From Dicyema japonicum (taxonomy: Eukaryota > Dicyemida > Rhombozoa > Dicyemidae), in assembly GCA_011109175.1 (NCBI GenBank), contig RDEW01000024.1, positions 559,189 through 623,188 on the forward strand: 64,000 nucleotides of DNA, given 5' to 3'. Shown piece by piece: positions 50,511 through 63,357 of this stretch. Every line of letters starts with the position of its first letter. Positions within the stretch are counted from its first letter, which is position 1. The notes beneath the pieces are model-generated. The model saw only the letters and a program-made list of their open reading frames with translations. It was not told where the DNA came from and ran no database searches. The position numbers were made by a program, and so were the translations under genes.

Positions 50511-51189
50511 TTCCATATCTATCACATAAGCCATTAAAATAGATTATCAAATTCAACTATTAATCATGTTGTACAGAAAAGTTTATTTTTCTAAGAGAAA
50601 AAATGAAGGATTGTTCGAGATCTTCAAACATCTCATCAATTCATTTTTGCATTGTGGCGTTATAATGGAGTAATTTAGTAATTCGAAGGATTCCCTTTGC
50701 AGAATATGTTTATGAACAATTTTATATAGAAAAGTGCAACACTCTCGGTGATGGGGATTACCTATATAAAATATCACCGGTTTTTTTCGGGGAAAGTAAG
50801 CTTTTACCTGGATCCTTTGGATTTGAGGTTACTTTAAATATTTTAGAGCCAAGAACCAGTTTCTCGTGTGTCATAGCAATTTTGCTGAGGGTTTTTTTTA
50901 TGAAAATGATTTTTGATTGATTTTTGTGTTTTTAATAAACCATGGTGTTTTTAATAAACCATGATAATTTAAAATAGTGAATAATGCCAATTTCAATTTT
51001 TTCCAACTTTAATCTTTTTGGTCAGTTAAGTAGTCATGACTGCGATACATAGTTTTTGAAAGAATTTACCGCTTTGTTACTGTAACTGCTAATACTATAA
51101 AAAATTCATGATTTTCTTTCCTGGGCGCCCACTTTTTAGGTCATTAAAGGTTTTGTCGAATATATATTACCTAGCATAAGTTGAACGCT

Positions 51190-51335
51190 ATAAGATTACT
51201 AGACTTGTTTGAGTGACCGAGTTTGTCTCCGTAACGGTTGCCGGGCAAGAGGCCTGAAGTTCACTAGTTCGAATACCGATACTGTACATTTCGGTTGAAA
51301 ATTCCACGCATCTCTATGATTTGGTTTGACGAGTA
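51190..51335 (+). repeat. tRNA-derived SINE, copy 3
   Basis: Best copy: GAGTGACCGAGTTTGTCTCC leads into GGTTGCCGGGCAAGAGGCC, CTAGTTCGAATACCG (B box) and CACGCATCTCTATG then TTTGACGAGT at the 3' end. Confidence 0.65.
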
Positions 51336-52230
51336 TTATTATAATAAAATATAATTTGTTGTTGTGGAGCATGTTTGTTTCTCAGAATGAGTTAGAAACA
51401 TTACCAGAGAACCTATCTGCGAATGAATATGAAAGAGAAACTAACAATAACGTAGACATGGTGGTCCATGGAATGCTAACAGAACAGGAAATTTCGCACG
51501 ATAATAGGACTTCTTATACAATCACGTCTCTACGGGTGATGGCTGAATCGTTGACGATATGACAAAGCTGAATGGATCGCACAAGTTGTTGGAACTACCA
51601 AGTCGAGGTTTGGAAGGATGCCTCGGGGTGGGTGGCCGTTAATCGCAGGTATCTTCAATACGCGGTTCGGTATCACCAAATCTGTGGCAAATGCGAAATT
51701 ACTTCTCAAAACTGATGTAAAGAATACTACGTGTCACCAAGAAAGAAATCGGCAGAGCGCCGAGAAGTCGAGATTGCCTGTTTCACTAAGTGTGTGGAAG
51801 AATTTCATGCCGGATTCAAGAGATCAAGTCGATTTCCCGGGATAAACGAAAACCACCATGAAAATTCCTTATCGGTTTCTCAAAAAGGATATTTTATCCA
51901 GATTGAATTATGCTGTGGGATACTATGTCAATAGTATGCCCCCAAATACAATGGGAGATATTACAGATATTCTTTATGCTATACAGTACTCATATGAAAC
52001 ACATTTACTGTTCACAAGGAGGGCGACTGGCTACAATCCATGAATAGGCGACTTACAAAACTAGAGACTCACGCTAAGAAAATCAGCGCACTGGTTGGGT
52101 CATCGGGAAGTCAGAAGTATGATGGCTCAACGAGAGAAGCTTTGTGCGCTTATGCATACAAGAAGTCAAAAAAGGAGATCTGGAGAGAGTGTTGTGTACA
52201 ATTCAATGAATAGATTAGAATTGTTGGAAA
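51326..52230 (+). other. unassigned short frames upstream of the integrase
   Basis: Pieces such as ENLSANEYERETNNNVDMVV, IQLNYAVGYYVN-like sequence, and KLETHAKKISALVGSSGSQK then REALCAYAYKKSKKEIW look coding but do not match a family I know. They may be the N-terminal part of the integrase-bearing element. Confidence 0.35.
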
Positions 52231-52384
52231 AAGATTAGGCAATTGAATATAATTTTTTGTTATTTGAAAGAGAAAGTATATCCTATTTGAATATCTGATC
52301 ATGCTAAAAAAAACACTTAGAAGACGTGTCAAAGTCTTTTATTGGTAAATGATCACTTTTTGACTAAAGAGACGGATCTCTACG

Positions 52385-53380
52385 GACAGTCTTTGCTTTT
52401 CAAAAGGACAGAATTCATTTTATCCCAAGAACACAACATCGGCCATCCTGGTTTTGGCAAATCGACAAAACTTATTTCAGATAACATGTTGGGATAAAGC
52501 ATGATGTTATTCGCAGATTTATATCAAATTGCGATTCCTGCACAAGCTTTAATTCTCTAAAACATCTGAAGAAATCAAATTGCTCACTGTCTCCAAAAAT
52601 TATGAACGATTTATGGCTGATTGCATCGATCTAAGAAGATATGCTTCGGACAATAATGAATTCAAATGGATTTTAACAGTGATCGATTGTTTCTCCAAGT
52701 ATGCCTGGGCATTTCCGTTTTAATAAAACGGCGGAAAATGCAAAAACTTCATTGGAACATCTTTTTCTGACGGTTGGTTCACCAGTCTACTGATAACGGA
52801 AAAGAATTCCGTAATTCAATTATGACTAATTTTCTGGGCGATTGGAAAGTCAACTCAATTCACGGAAGGCCTAGAAATCCTAAATCACAGGGTCAAGTCG
52901 AACGTTATAACCAAACGCTGGTTAGCAAAAACACTTCGAAACAAAATCAACAAAGTGGGTCGATATTTTGGACAAAACCGTTTATAAATATAACGTGTCT
53001 ACCCATCGGGCGAAGGGAAAATCACCGTTTAAATAATTTCGTGGCTTTTCAGGTTTCAATGTTAGCGCAGTATTTGACTTGGAACTGTCAGATGAGTCAA
53101 TCTTCTGAGGAATGTAATGAGGAGGTTATGATACATTTGGAGAAATATAAGAACAAAACAAAAGAAAACGTCAATAAAAATTTCGGAAATAAAGATATAA
53201 AGATTGGGGACTTGATACGTATAAAAAGAGACTTTGATAACAATAAAATTCCCATTGGAGAGCTTTTTTGAGAGAGAATACCAAGTGATTGAAAAGAAAT
53301 TGCACTCTGTCGAAAATTATTCAGGAAACAAACAGAGAATATCAAAGACCCGAATTAAAAAAATCAACAAAAATTAGATA
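52385..53380 (+). pseudogene. DDE integrase (Gypsy/Ginger/KRBA2-like)
   Basis: RYASDNNEFKWILTVIDCFS then KYAWAFPF holds the first Asp, STDNGKEFRN the second, and HGRPRNPKSQGQVERYNQTL the Glu and the conserved GRPR.P.SQG.VER. A basic C-terminal part has IKIGDLIRIKRDF. Frame breaks near 52720 and 53270. This enzyme class joins retrotransposon or Ginger DNA to target DNA; no LTR or terminal repeat was found, so the element type is open. Confidence 0.8.
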
Positions 53381-53812
53381 TGTTTTTTACATTCCCTTAT
53401 TTGCTATTAAGGATTTGGTCAGAGTCAATTTTTTAAATGAGTTTGGGTGAATTAAAATTTCTATCAAGCGATAGATTTTTGAACTTTTGCCTTTGTTACG
53501 TTTTCAATTCTTTTGATAATGTGGCAATTGTCCAATTCTTTTGGTTATCATGGAAATACATTGTGATTCCTTTGGTTTCATAAATGACTCCTGTAACCAT
53601 ATGTTTTGGAGTGATAAGTTTGTCAGCTTGGACACGAAAATGGTTCCGTGTTCTCATACTATACGACAATTATTATATAGGACTCATCGAAATTGAACCA
53701 GTTTGAGGCAGTTGACAAGTGTATACGTAGTGCACTTATAAATGGTCGGATTCACTGTAAACCAGCAAATAAAGAAAGATCGTATTTACAGCGAGATTTT
53801 CTTTGAAGGGGA

Positions 53813-54528
53813 TTGACATTTGTTGTATGTAAAAGTGAACGAATATTTCTACATTTTTACAACGACTTGCAGCACAAGTTCAACAAATGTTTGAGGAGAG
53901 CGGGAATCCTATGGATCTTGAACGCAAAGAGAAATCATATGGCCACAAAGAAAAATCATATGGAAAATGGCGCAAAATGCAGCCATTGCAATTCAGCGAA
54001 AAAAACATTGGATCATCTGGCAACAAGGTGTGGAAGAATGCTCAATAGTGACTACCTACGTCATCATAATGAGGTCGTCAGGTGCATACACTTACACCTA
54101 TACAAGCAGTATGGAATAAAGAAATCGAAAAGACTAAAGACTCAGTCAGCACAAACAACTTGTGAAAATTCGCGTTGATACAACAATAGCTAGAGAATAG
54201 AGGATATTTTCGTGTATGACAAATTCAAGAACATAATAACGCTAATAGAAGTGGGAATAACCTCCCAGGGTCTTTGAAAAATGTCGAAGTAGAGAAAGGC
54301 CACAAGTACGATCTTCTCGCAAGTGAGCTGGGGATAATACACAAAGCGAAAGTGCATGTGGTCACAGTAGTCCTTACTTGGGATGGAGTCGTGAGCAAAT
54401 ACAATAAACATCACTTGAGTCATTTAAAAATAGAATGCTTTGTAGGAATCAATATGGGAACGGTAGCAATCAAAAAAACGATGGAAAGCGTTTTGGGCGG
54501 TCACGTTTTCATGTCTGAGTGTCCTTAA
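53813..54528 (+). pseudogene. RLE-class retroelement, C-terminal endonuclease (second family)
   Basis: Distinct from the 2.5 kb family. CSHCNSAKKTLDHLATRC then YLRHHNEVVRCIHLHL is a CCHC knuckle with RHNEV. After a break, IEDIFVYDKFKNIITLIEVG holds the PD-(D/E)xK core, with ED where the family has PD, then VEVEKGHKYDLLASELG and VLTWDGVVSKY. Similar C-termini occur in R2/R4-like elements. Two frame breaks and the lost Pro-Asp suggest it is dead. Confidence 0.8.
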
Positions 54529-54659
54529 ACTTGTCGAAATGAAAATGGAATTTCTTGTTAACTAACTCTTTTTGTTTGTTTTAAAATTAAAATAAAATAG
54601 TTATTATAATAAATATTTTTTATAATTAATTTATGTCAAAAATAAAAAATGTTAGTTTT

Positions 54660-57600
54660 GATATTTTAAAAAACATGCTATTTTCAAGTCAGAGAGTGAA
54701 TAGCCACGCAATCAGGGCAGTTGCTGTATGACCATTTGTTGATTATTTCTTAGAATTTAAATTACTTCTCGTGTTCCGCATTTATTCTTACAATGGGCGT
54801 TGCCGTAAAAGAATTTAAAAAATTAAGAAACAATCAATCTGGTACGGTACCCGCTTTGACTGCGTGGATATTCACTCTCAGCATTGCGAGCGGAATAGAC
54901 AAAACATCTTCTGGTAGGATCGTGTTTTTTGCTCGTTTTGATCTCTCGGTCTTCTCAGCGACAGAGCAGCCTTTGAGGCACTTTGATGTAAGTTGCTAAG
55001 GAACGAATGTGTCGATAAAGGTGACAGCACAGACAAGAGGTTTTTAGGCTTCAAAGGGGAGGATGGTCATCTTATCCGGTCGTCTTCCCTCACTTCTGTA
55101 AAGGCCGACTCTTTTGAGCATAGAAGAGTGTCAACAGCATCCAAGGCTCGTCTAACTACTTCGTTCAGGGCCATGTGTCTACGAGATTCCTTTAAGGGAG
55201 TGGGTAGAGACCAAGCAGTCATCGGTATTGTATGCAGCACACAGACTTTCAATCTGGGTCATAATGAGATTCCAATGCGAACGCATTCATCATCTATAAA
55301 AGTACCCACAACTTCATTTGGAATGGTGTTGAACCAGACTCCAATTTCGTAGACAACATACAAGCACAGCGGTGTTGGTTAGATGACACAAGTAGATTCT
55401 CGAAAAACCTTCGCCAAATGGCATTGTCCAGCCTCCGTTGAGAGTTCAAGGAAGGTGAACAAAAACAGATAGGTACGGCTCCAGGTGAATGGTCGGCGTC
55501 AGTAGAGAATTTGGAGGGGATGTAGAATTCTCTCACAGGCCAATAGTAACGACAAATAAGCAGAAACTCCCGTTTAGACGAATTAGGGATTCCAGAGTGT
55601 TTCGTGTGAATTATTTCTCTTTTTTGATCAACCGTTCCGTCACTCCATGTGCCCTTTTCAGAAAACCAATGATCATCTTATCATTCCTACAGAAGAAGGA
55701 AGGACCCATGAAGCGAATGAGTAAAAATGCATTGATCGATGATATGCTGGTTGTATAGCACTCACAGGTTCACGGTTTTTCCAAAAATATTTAAAATAAA
55801 GCTTTTAGTGAATTAATGTTAACGGAAGATACTCACTCTAAGAGGACGATTGGCTCAGGATGCATGAAACCCGTGTAACATGTCGTGATGGTCTGCCTTA
55901 CAGCCTTGACTAGTGAATGAATAATTGTTGACGTCAATCACCACGTCAAATGCTAGTGGGTCACTAAAGCTGAGAGATTTTACAAAGCCAGAATACATCT
56001 GGTAGAGTAGGTACCTCAGTTTTGCCGATGCGAAGATTAATCTGAGGGAGAATTAAACGGAGAAATAGCAAGTGGAATATAGAGACCTACAAACACGTTT
56101 ACTATTGCCGCATCGATTTCCAAAATCTCATTTTAAACTAATTCCCCTTGAATAGACCACTCTGAACATGTTTCTTTCACCTTTGCAGAATAGAGTCTGC
56201 TCGTTCCACCGGTCAGCGTTAAACTGCTATGTCAGAAGAACTTGTGGTTAATAGAACATTGACACGAGACTTATGAGAACAATCAAAATCAAGGATTCCC
56301 CCTACCTCCTAAGTGAGCATGCATGAACAATTAATTAAAAACCCATTCCCATTAAATTTGTTAGTCAATCAAGGAAGTGAAATTAATATTGTTGGCTGTT
56401 AATGCTAGCCTTTAAATTAGTGATTAGAATACCAGAAATTTTTTACGACGTTGAATGTAAACATATACTCCGATTGCTGTTACAACAGTGATCACCAAAG
56501 AAGTAACGCTGATAATAATAACGATATTATTATATAAGGTTAGGATTGATTCATATCAGTATAATACGCTGCTGTAAAAGGAGAAAAGGAGATTATGAAG
56601 AATATTGTGGAGAGAAATGATGAAAAAAACTAAAATGCTTAATTGAAAGACAAACCAAAATTCTCATGAAATTGGTAAGTATGTCAACTTTTATTCAAAT
56701 TTATTAATGAAAATTTATTAGATAAAATTAAGTATTATTTAAACAATATTTATTTTTATATATTTAATTTATTAATCGAACAATTAAAAAAAAATTTTTT
56801 TTCTGAAAAAACATCAATTGAGATGGCTGAATTTACCATATAAATGTCATTTTAAAGACATCTCCCCCTCCCACCATTGATAGACCACTCTGAACTGTTT
56901 CCATCGCCTTTGCAGTGTAGAGTCTGATCGTTCCACCGATCATCTTTTAAACTGCTGAGACCGAAAAAATCCAATTCCTATCAATTTCCCTAAAGAGAGA
57001 ACGCCTCCAATTATGGATGGTACTCGATATTAAAGTTTAGAATTGTTTGATAAACTTCCATGAATTCTAGAATAACTTTGAGGCCAATACGACGATTCAA
57101 TCACTAAGATCGTGAAACCACTCTAATGGAAAATATGGAATTTTTAAAATCTAAGAACAATCTTCATTTTAGTGACTTCCAAGGGGTAATCAAAGAAATA
57201 GAAGAAATGTATTATGTTAGTAATTCTTACAAGAAAATATCACAGTGACTCATTTTCGTTTGACTATTTTGTGGTTAACTCGATACATTTTAGTTATCCT
57301 CCAGATATATATATCACTCAAATTAAAAGTTTCCAGATCTATCTGATAAGCATGCCAATCAATATAATAAAATAGCTAGTTTTCTTATCTATTTGTTAGA
57401 GTTTTGATCAACATGGTAAATATCAACTATTTATTATGTTATCAGGAGATTCCCAGTTCACCCTTCATCAGTTGATGAATTAGATAAATTTGACTTTTAG
57501 ACAGATGCGATTTAAAACACACAAGTCCGCTGTGTAAATGAATTCATCCATGAAATGAGGGGATTATCTCTTAGAAGGGGGATAAGAATAACTCTATTCC

Positions 57601-57880
57601 TCAGACTCTTCCATTGTTTAGAACTTCAGATTTCGACGTCTCTCAACTCCGTGACTTCCATGTGCACGACAAAAAAGTAAACAAAGGCTAGGTAGACAGT
57701 TCGTGCAACGATGATACATCACCAACCGGGAATCACTCCCCCTTTTATAGAAGAAGACTTCCAATGACTCGGAAGGTTTTTTTAACCTCTTTGATAACAC
57801 CGGAAACCCGAAGTTCTAAACAAATCAAGTGTCGAATTCTAGTAGAATCACCATTCGAATCCGATTTACCCAAAATTAAT
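54660..57880 (-). repeat. large inverted duplication, copy 2
   Basis: Reverse complement of 1021-6885 in blocks. It contains the empty site for the 3 kb RLE element near 56780-56800, lacks the 440-bp segment at 1101-1540, and holds extra RLE-element sequence at 54880-55600. The membrane-anchor frame is kept at 56424-56530. Confidence 0.85.
54880..55260 (-). mobile_element. RLE-element fragment inside copy 2
   Basis: Minus strand SRRHMALNEVVRRALDAVDT, then ..EVREDDRIR and PLKPKNLLSVL-type remnants of the endonuclease region, then the EIEQNEQ/SKR tail. Copy 1 of the duplication keeps only about 40 bp of this (6737-6775). Confidence 0.65.
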
Positions 57881-58181
57881 AATATGAAATAACTATTACG
57901 ATTTAAACGGATACCCTGTAATGACATGTGTTGACAGGGGAATAAAAAGTTTAACGTTATAATGAGAAAAAACAGAAATTCCTGATTTTTTTGTTTTCGA
58001 TGAAATCTATAATTTTGTCCCACTTCTTTTATTTGAATGAGCTGACTGGATCACCTTGAAAGACCAAAATGCAAAAATAAAGTCTCAAAGCAAAATCCAA
58101 AAGAAATAAATATCAGAGGCTTTACTAATGATTGTGAACTCCGAGACATATTCAGGAAGTCTGAATAGAAAATTAAATAAC
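57881..58181. other. no gene seen
   Basis: Spacer between the duplication and the tRNA-like sequence. Confidence 0.4.
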
Positions 58182-58252
58182 AGGCCCCAGAGGGAGTCGA
58201 ACCCTCGACCCTTGGTTTACAAGACCAATGCTCTACCACTGAGCTATAAGCC
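58182..58252 (-). tRNA. tRNA-Thr (anticodon TGT), possibly a pseudogene
   Basis: Minus strand: TAGCTCAGTGGTAGAGC D-arm, TTGGT-CTTGTAA-ACCAA anticodon arm with anticodon TGT at 58219-58221, and GAGGG-TTCGACT-CCCTC T-arm, ending TGGGGCCT. A and B boxes are intact and identity elements fit threonine. The 5' acceptor strand reads GGCTTA, one base shorter than the usual GGCTCCA type, so the stem pairs poorly (71 nt total). No intron. A weak T-run (TTATTTAATTTTC) follows. Either a decayed gene, a consensus error, or a tRNA needing acceptor editing. Confidence 0.75.
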
Positions 58253-59081
58253 AAATTTAATATAGAGAACTATATTTCCAGGCGAAATACGCTCTCCAGC
58301 CATCAGTTTCACGAGTACCCTTGATGACCCTATGGTTCATTGAGCCGATCCTACAGATAGATCGTCTGGCTATGGGCCGAGGATTCCTGACATCTCAACA
58401 GCAAATCGGACAAACAATCTGCTTCGGTAGTTCCTCCTCTTCTGATCCTTGGCTTATATTTTACATGAAATTTTATATTGAAACTTTATATTTTAAATTT
58501 ACTCATATTCAGTATCACAATAAATAATTTTTTATTTATTTAATTTAAATATTTAAATTCGGTAAATAAAAATAAAATAATCAAATTTTTAAAGACAATG
58601 ACTTCGAAAACAGATAATATATGCATTTGGTAAAATTTAAATAATTTTTGTTTTACACCAACATTTTCTTTAAACTCCCAGTACTCTATCGACATTTGCT
58701 TGTAATGAAAACTAAGAAATGGTGTAATAATAAATAAATACAAAAAATGTGGGAACTCCGAGAAGATTTTGGACAAAGGCTTGATCCGAGGGAACGCTCA
58801 CACATCTTGACCTCAGCCAAAAGACTTTAGTTGTTTTATAATATCGCTTTGGAAGATAAATAATCGGACTAGTGTCACTCGATTACTTGGGCCCAGAGGG
58901 AAATCTAGACAGCTACTCTCCACCGTGAATGCGTACCACATAAGCATTTTAGGTAAAATTTAAATAACTTTTGTTTTACACGAAATTTTCGTTTAGACTC
59001 CCAAAACCCGGAAGAATTTGACGCTTTCTAAAAAAACTTTCAAGATTGTATCTCTCCTAAAGTCTTCCCCATTTCTTTTTA
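58253..59081. other. no gene seen
   Basis: AT-rich, with a repeated phrase TTTGGTAAAATTTAAATAA / TTTAGGTAAAATTTAAATAA at about 58629 (same strand) and 58950, each followed by TTTTGTTTTACAC. Confidence 0.4.
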
Positions 59082-59235
59082 ATGCGGGCGATTGGAATGC
59101 TAAAGTTGGGGTACAAAAAGGATACGCAAGTTTTATTGGACAACATGGAAGGGGATCAAGCGGAAGACCTCAGCAGTCTGAGGAATCTGGCATCAAATAG
59201 GAGAGGATGGAAGAGACTAATATCTCTGATCATAA
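59082..59235 (+). mobile_element. LINE C-terminal scrap
   Basis: DLSSLRNLASNRRGWKRLIS matches the C-terminus of the LINE at 39.3 kb (DLDMLRSTACNRGGWKRLTN). Confidence 0.65.
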
Positions 59236-59660
59236 AAAGTGGTACGAATGGAATTATAGCTAATATGACAAGTGTTCATTTTTTAGATTGGAATGCTTTT
59301 AATCTGCCTTCCCTCTACTCGGCTGTCCCCCTCTTTGTGTTATCAACGATCTGATGACATGAAGAAATGAAAGCAATTCGGATCTAGAATCCTCAGAGTA
59401 TCAGTTGCAACGACGAGTGCCCATATTATCACCTGGTTAAAAGGAAATAAAATTTACCAACTAACAAAGTGACCCCAGAGTGACAAAGGGGAGCTCCACC
59501 TGACGTGGACGAGATTTTTGGATGGCTCTCCAGAAAAGACATGTGGTTATCTAGGGCGGTTTTACAGTATTTTTCATGGCTTTGTAGCGGGGGTTGCTCG
59601 GCGAGTAACTTCCCTCACCATTGTCGTCCAATTAAACCTGCTGCCAGAGGCGGGGGGAGT

Positions 59661-59721
59661 GTAAAATTATACTTCTGAGTAAATTATATTATTGCTAATA
59701 ACTAGGAATATAAATATCAAA
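59661..59721 (+). promoter_or_regulatory. conserved promoter-like block, bHLH gene B
   Basis: Aligns without gaps to 44477-44537 upstream of gene A, including AAATTATATTATT, CTAATAACTA and the TATAAATA box (59709-59716), which is 27-34 nt before ATG 59743. Conservation across paralogues that have otherwise diverged points to function. Confidence 0.6.
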
Positions 59722-59742
59722 TTTCTTTTCCGAAGGCAAAAA

Positions 59743-60528
59743 ATGTCTTCTGGTGAACGAACTCTGATTTTGGAGGAGGAAGACCGAGAAACAAAAAGGA
59801 TAGCGAAGGCGCTATTAGATTACAACAAATATGACTACATGTGGCCAGATTATAGGGCTGAAGACTTTCTTTGTCTCTTCAACGACGATGCTGCTTCTAT
59901 GCACATCTTTGTTCCCCCTTATGAAAATGAATATCCTAAATATGATAACGAATATACTCCACAAATATTCGAGTCTGAATTTCCCTCAATGACAAACGAT
60001 AATGACTATCCACCAAAATCACCCGTGGACGAATATCCAAGAATGATAAACGAAGACTTTATGTCATACACAATTGAATTTTATCGAAATCTGAACGAAG
60101 GAGTAAGAATAACTGACGACAATATTCCAAATTCAAATGAGTCCTTTCCACCAAAATTAATTGAGGACGAATATCTTCCAAAATCAAATTTATTTACACC
60201 TCAGCCTAACGACGGGTCGCTTTTAAGTGAATTGGAGTATCAGCGGTTTGTAATCTCGGAAGATAGCTTCTCCCAGGAGTTTAACAATAGTATAAGGCTT
60301 AATGATTTAAGTTAAGTTTAATTATGTTTAGAATGTGTTAGAGAGCGGGATTCTAGAAGAATAATTACAGAGTTGATTCAAGAGTTTGGAAGACAAATTC
60401 CGTCTTTAAGAGATTTGAAAAGAAGGACACAACAGAAAATATTAGAGGAAGGCATAAAATACATTGCTGAATTAACTGAAAAAGTGACAAGAAAAAAAGA
60501 AATTTTGAAAAAACTTATGGAAGAATAA
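59743..60528 (+). CDS. bHLH transcription factor B
   Basis: Exon 1 59743-60310, a 21-nt GT-AG intron 60311-60331, exon 2 60332-60528: 254 residues, one frame, no slip. The N-terminal 190 residues are acidic and rich in Asp, Glu, Pro, Tyr and Asn, with repeated DEYPP/NEYP-type phrases (about residues 60-115), like an activation domain. The C-terminal 60 are a bHLH: basic RERDSRR, helix 1 IITELIQEFGRQIPSL, short loop RDLKRR, helix 2 TQQKILEEGIKYIAELTEKV, then a Lys-rich end. E9-R10-type residues for E-box contact are present. A nuclear, dimeric DNA-binding regulator is likely; subfamily not assigned. Paralogue at 44.6 kb shares intron site and promoter. Confidence 0.78.
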
Positions 60529-60869
60529 AATATTTAATTAATTAATTTAATTCGATTATTTTTCAAATTAATTAAATTAATTTAAGTTGTAAGTTAGCCC
60601 AGATAGACCATTCAAAGGGTTCTTTTCTTGTAATTGCTTTCATCTATTGTTTAATTCTAAAGTCGTCATGGAATCCAATTTTCAAAAAGATTCTCTCTGG
60701 CTAGCCGGTATACAAAATGGATTTTGCTTTTTTTCAATTTCTCTGAGGTGTTCTCAAAATGGGGGATATGGACGGGCAGGATGTTTAGAAAGGTTGCATT
60801 TCACTTTGACATCGGGAATTGGAATCTCTTATTGTCGACTGTCTCTTCCAAGTAATAAATGAGGAAGTA
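60529..60869. other. no gene seen
   Basis: Short AT-rich 3' flank of bHLH B followed by unassigned sequence. Confidence 0.4.
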
Positions 60870-61395
60870 CTGAAAACTACTCGTATAAAGGATGTAGAGG
60901 GAAAACTCTAGTGTAAAGGGGAAGTAGGATCCGGAAGTCTCCATAGCAAAGGAAACAAATTTGACATTATCGGGAAGCTCGCCGTATTTTTCGAGTTTGG
61001 CCTTCTCCGCCTTGACTGCTGCAGAGCAGGCCCTTGAATCGCACTCGTGAAAATTGTTCGGGGCAAACGTGTCTGTACATGTCACGTCCAAAAACAAGTG
61101 GTTTCCCGGTCTCAAAGGAAAATATGGTCATCCCGTCCGGTCGTTTTCTGTCACTTCTGCATAACCCGACAGTTCAAGAATGGCCGAGTATCCGGCAGCA
61201 TCCATAGCCCGCTTGACAATCTCATTCAGAACCTTGTGTCTTGAAGATGTGCCAGTTCTCCTCTTGCAGGCAAGAGGGTGCAGGCCATAACAGCCTATCA
61301 GGACACCACATCGACACGGGTGAGGTACACATACTTTCAGTCCCAGCCGCAGAGAGATGCCACTTCTAACGCATTCATCATTTAGAAAGGTGCCC
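60870..61395 (-). mobile_element. RLE-element endonuclease fragment
   Basis: Minus strand: ..GCYGLHPLACKRRTG, SSRHKVLNEIVKRAMDAAGY, EVTENDRTG, then RPGNHLFLDVTCTDTFAPNN, ACSAAVKAEKAKLEKYGELP and DNVKFVSFAMETSGS. Most of the knuckle and endonuclease core is present, with one or two frame slips. Second best copy after 2.5-5.5 kb. Confidence 0.82.
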
Positions 61396-61534
61396 TACAT
61401 AGCCGTCAGGTGATTCCGTCCGCCTCAACTCGCCATCTAATTCTTACTCGGTGTTCCTCCCGGGTTCCAACGCATTTCCAGATTGGGCGGGGTTTTCTAT
61501 CTTTTTGGGGGTAGAAAGGCTCCGGTTTTCCTAA

Positions 61535-62000
61535 CTAATTCCTCAAATGGTGTAGGGTATAGAGGTGTCTGGGAAAACCTTTGCAGAGCCTTACTGGCCA
61601 TTTTTGGAATGTATTGATTTTTTTCATATTCGCGTTTGATAATTTGGTTCCCCATGCAGCACACTCGTAAGTTAGAGACGGTTGAATTGGCTGCACGGAG
61701 AGAGAGTCCAAATTTGAGTTGAAACACCTGTTATAAAATTTAGCTTTCGTTGTGCCGAAAGAGATGAAGGACAAAAGTGAGTCGTGTTTTACGCCCAGTA
61801 TCTTGACCGATTTGCTCGTGGGGATTGAGTTTCCATTTATGGTTACACATGGAGCGGAGTTTGTCGACATTCTGTTTGTTATATAAGACTTTTCGGAAAA
61901 GTATTTAATATTTTCGTTCTTTCTATAAAAATAATTAAAAATCAATAATAAAATATCCCACCGCCCAATTTGGCTGATATCGCCAAGGTTGAGAACCAAT
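61535..62000 (-). mobile_element. jockey-type LINE thumb region
   Basis: NSIPTSKSVKILGVKHDSLL, SFISFGTTKAKFYNRC, IQPSLTYECAAWGTKL then MKKINTFQKWPVRLCKGFP: the segment after YADD in jockey/CR1 elements. Interrupted near 61600. Confidence 0.78.
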
Positions 62001-62186
62001 GTTCTAGGGAATCGGATTTCTACTTACACAGATCTCAGTGAGTGATGATTAGCGATTGGGACGTGAGAACCAATGGTCTAGGAATGGGATTTCTACTCAC
62101 ACTAGATCTCCGAAAAACTCCAACTGGGACGTTATCTATTAAATCATGAGTTCATTATTTACTGTCTTCAAGAAACAAAAATTACC

Positions 62187-62519
62187 TCATATTCTTGGAT
62201 GATTATTATACTTTGGACTCTGATTGTCACCATTTTGGTCTTGGATTTGTGTCAACATATCTTTATGACCTTGTGGCACGTGTATGGACTGTCCTTGATC
62301 TATTGCAGTCATGCAACTCAAGTTTGGAACGTACCTAATTTTGTCATCTCTATCATCAATTTTCAATGCTCTGACCACTTCCCGGGATGATGCCAACCCT
62401 AAGAGCTCAGTGTGTTCTATCATGTTTGACTGAGACACGTGACTAACTTTTTCATCATTCTGACGTTCATTAGTGGTGACTAGAATGCTAGAGTTGGTAA
62501 AGTGAGGAATGAGAGACTA
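62187..62519 (-). CDS. possible exon of an unidentified gene
   Basis: The open stretch on the minus strand extends upstream of the first Met to about 62519 (SLIPHFTNSSILVTTNERQN, DEKVSHVSQSNMIEHTELLG, SREVVRALKIDDRDDKIRYV, GHKDMLTQIQDQNGDNQSPK, end NNHPRI). Hydrophilic with Ser, Asn, Gln and Asp. Composition looks coding; no family and no certain splice partner. Confidence 0.4.
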
Positions 62520-62712
62520 TGCTTGGAACCGCCGAAAATCTTACTTTGTCATAACAGAATATTCACCTCATACGTGGTCAATTTCTAAAACAGTTGGTTA
62601 TAATCCCGAATATCCTATAGTGATAACTTTAATGCCGAATTATTAGCGTTCGACCTATATGACGTGAATTATTTATCGACCATAAATAGCAATTTTATTA
62701 AAACGAACGAAA

Positions 62713-63186
62713 ATGTTGTTGCATTTAGTATTGATGAGCTCGGTCTTGGGAATCTCTTATAATCCATTAGATAGTCCAATGCTATTTAGCGTATATTTGA
62801 CATATTAATTTTTAGAATCAAAGTATTATTTTTATTCAAAGTTTAATAAGGATTTGGAAGGTTATATTATTTTAAATTTTTAGGAATAATTTTAATAGCT
62901 AAGTATGATGATCTAGATGTAATAGTTTAATTAAATTTTAGGCTTGTTTGAGGGCATTCTTGCAACTTGATGTTGAAAATTTGGAAGAAAATGAAAAAAA
63001 TCAACATTTAGTTGTAAAATACTAACCATGTAGATTTATTTCATTGGAAATGTTTCAGCTGCTTTACAGATATTGATTAATAGTCAGACAACCATTACTG
63101 AAAAAACAAAGAAAGATGCAAGAAGAGTAAAAAATATACTAGATCTGATAATATATGCGTTTTCGATAAATAAATGTTTATCCTAA
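62713..63186 (+). CDS. small probably secreted protein, four tiny introns
   Basis: Not recognised. Exons 62713-62790, 62824-62860, 62884-62918, 62942-63010 and 63034-63186 join to 123 residues in one frame. The first exon is a typical signal peptide (MLLHLVLMSSVLGIS). The rest includes YFYSKFNKDLEGIILIAKYD, LDACLRAFLQLDVENLEENE, FIGNVSAALQILINSQTTIT and NILDLIIYAFSINKCLS, with two Cys after the signal. Introns 2-4 are exactly 23 nt, GT-AG. The first (62791-62823) is 33 nt; a 25-nt version ending at 62815 gives the wrong phase. Every single frame in this region is full of stops, so conventional ORF calling would miss it. Confidence 0.6.
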
Positions 63187-63357
63187 TATTATATTTTAGT
63201 ACATGACATTTACTTAATTGTCTCAGAAATATTGCTTGTATTTATAAGTATAATTTTTAGATGAATATTAAAAACAATATCCCTAAAGAAAATATTTTGG
63301 TAACAAAATTACTCAGTTTAGATACATAGTGTAAAAATTTGCATAAAATATTTTATA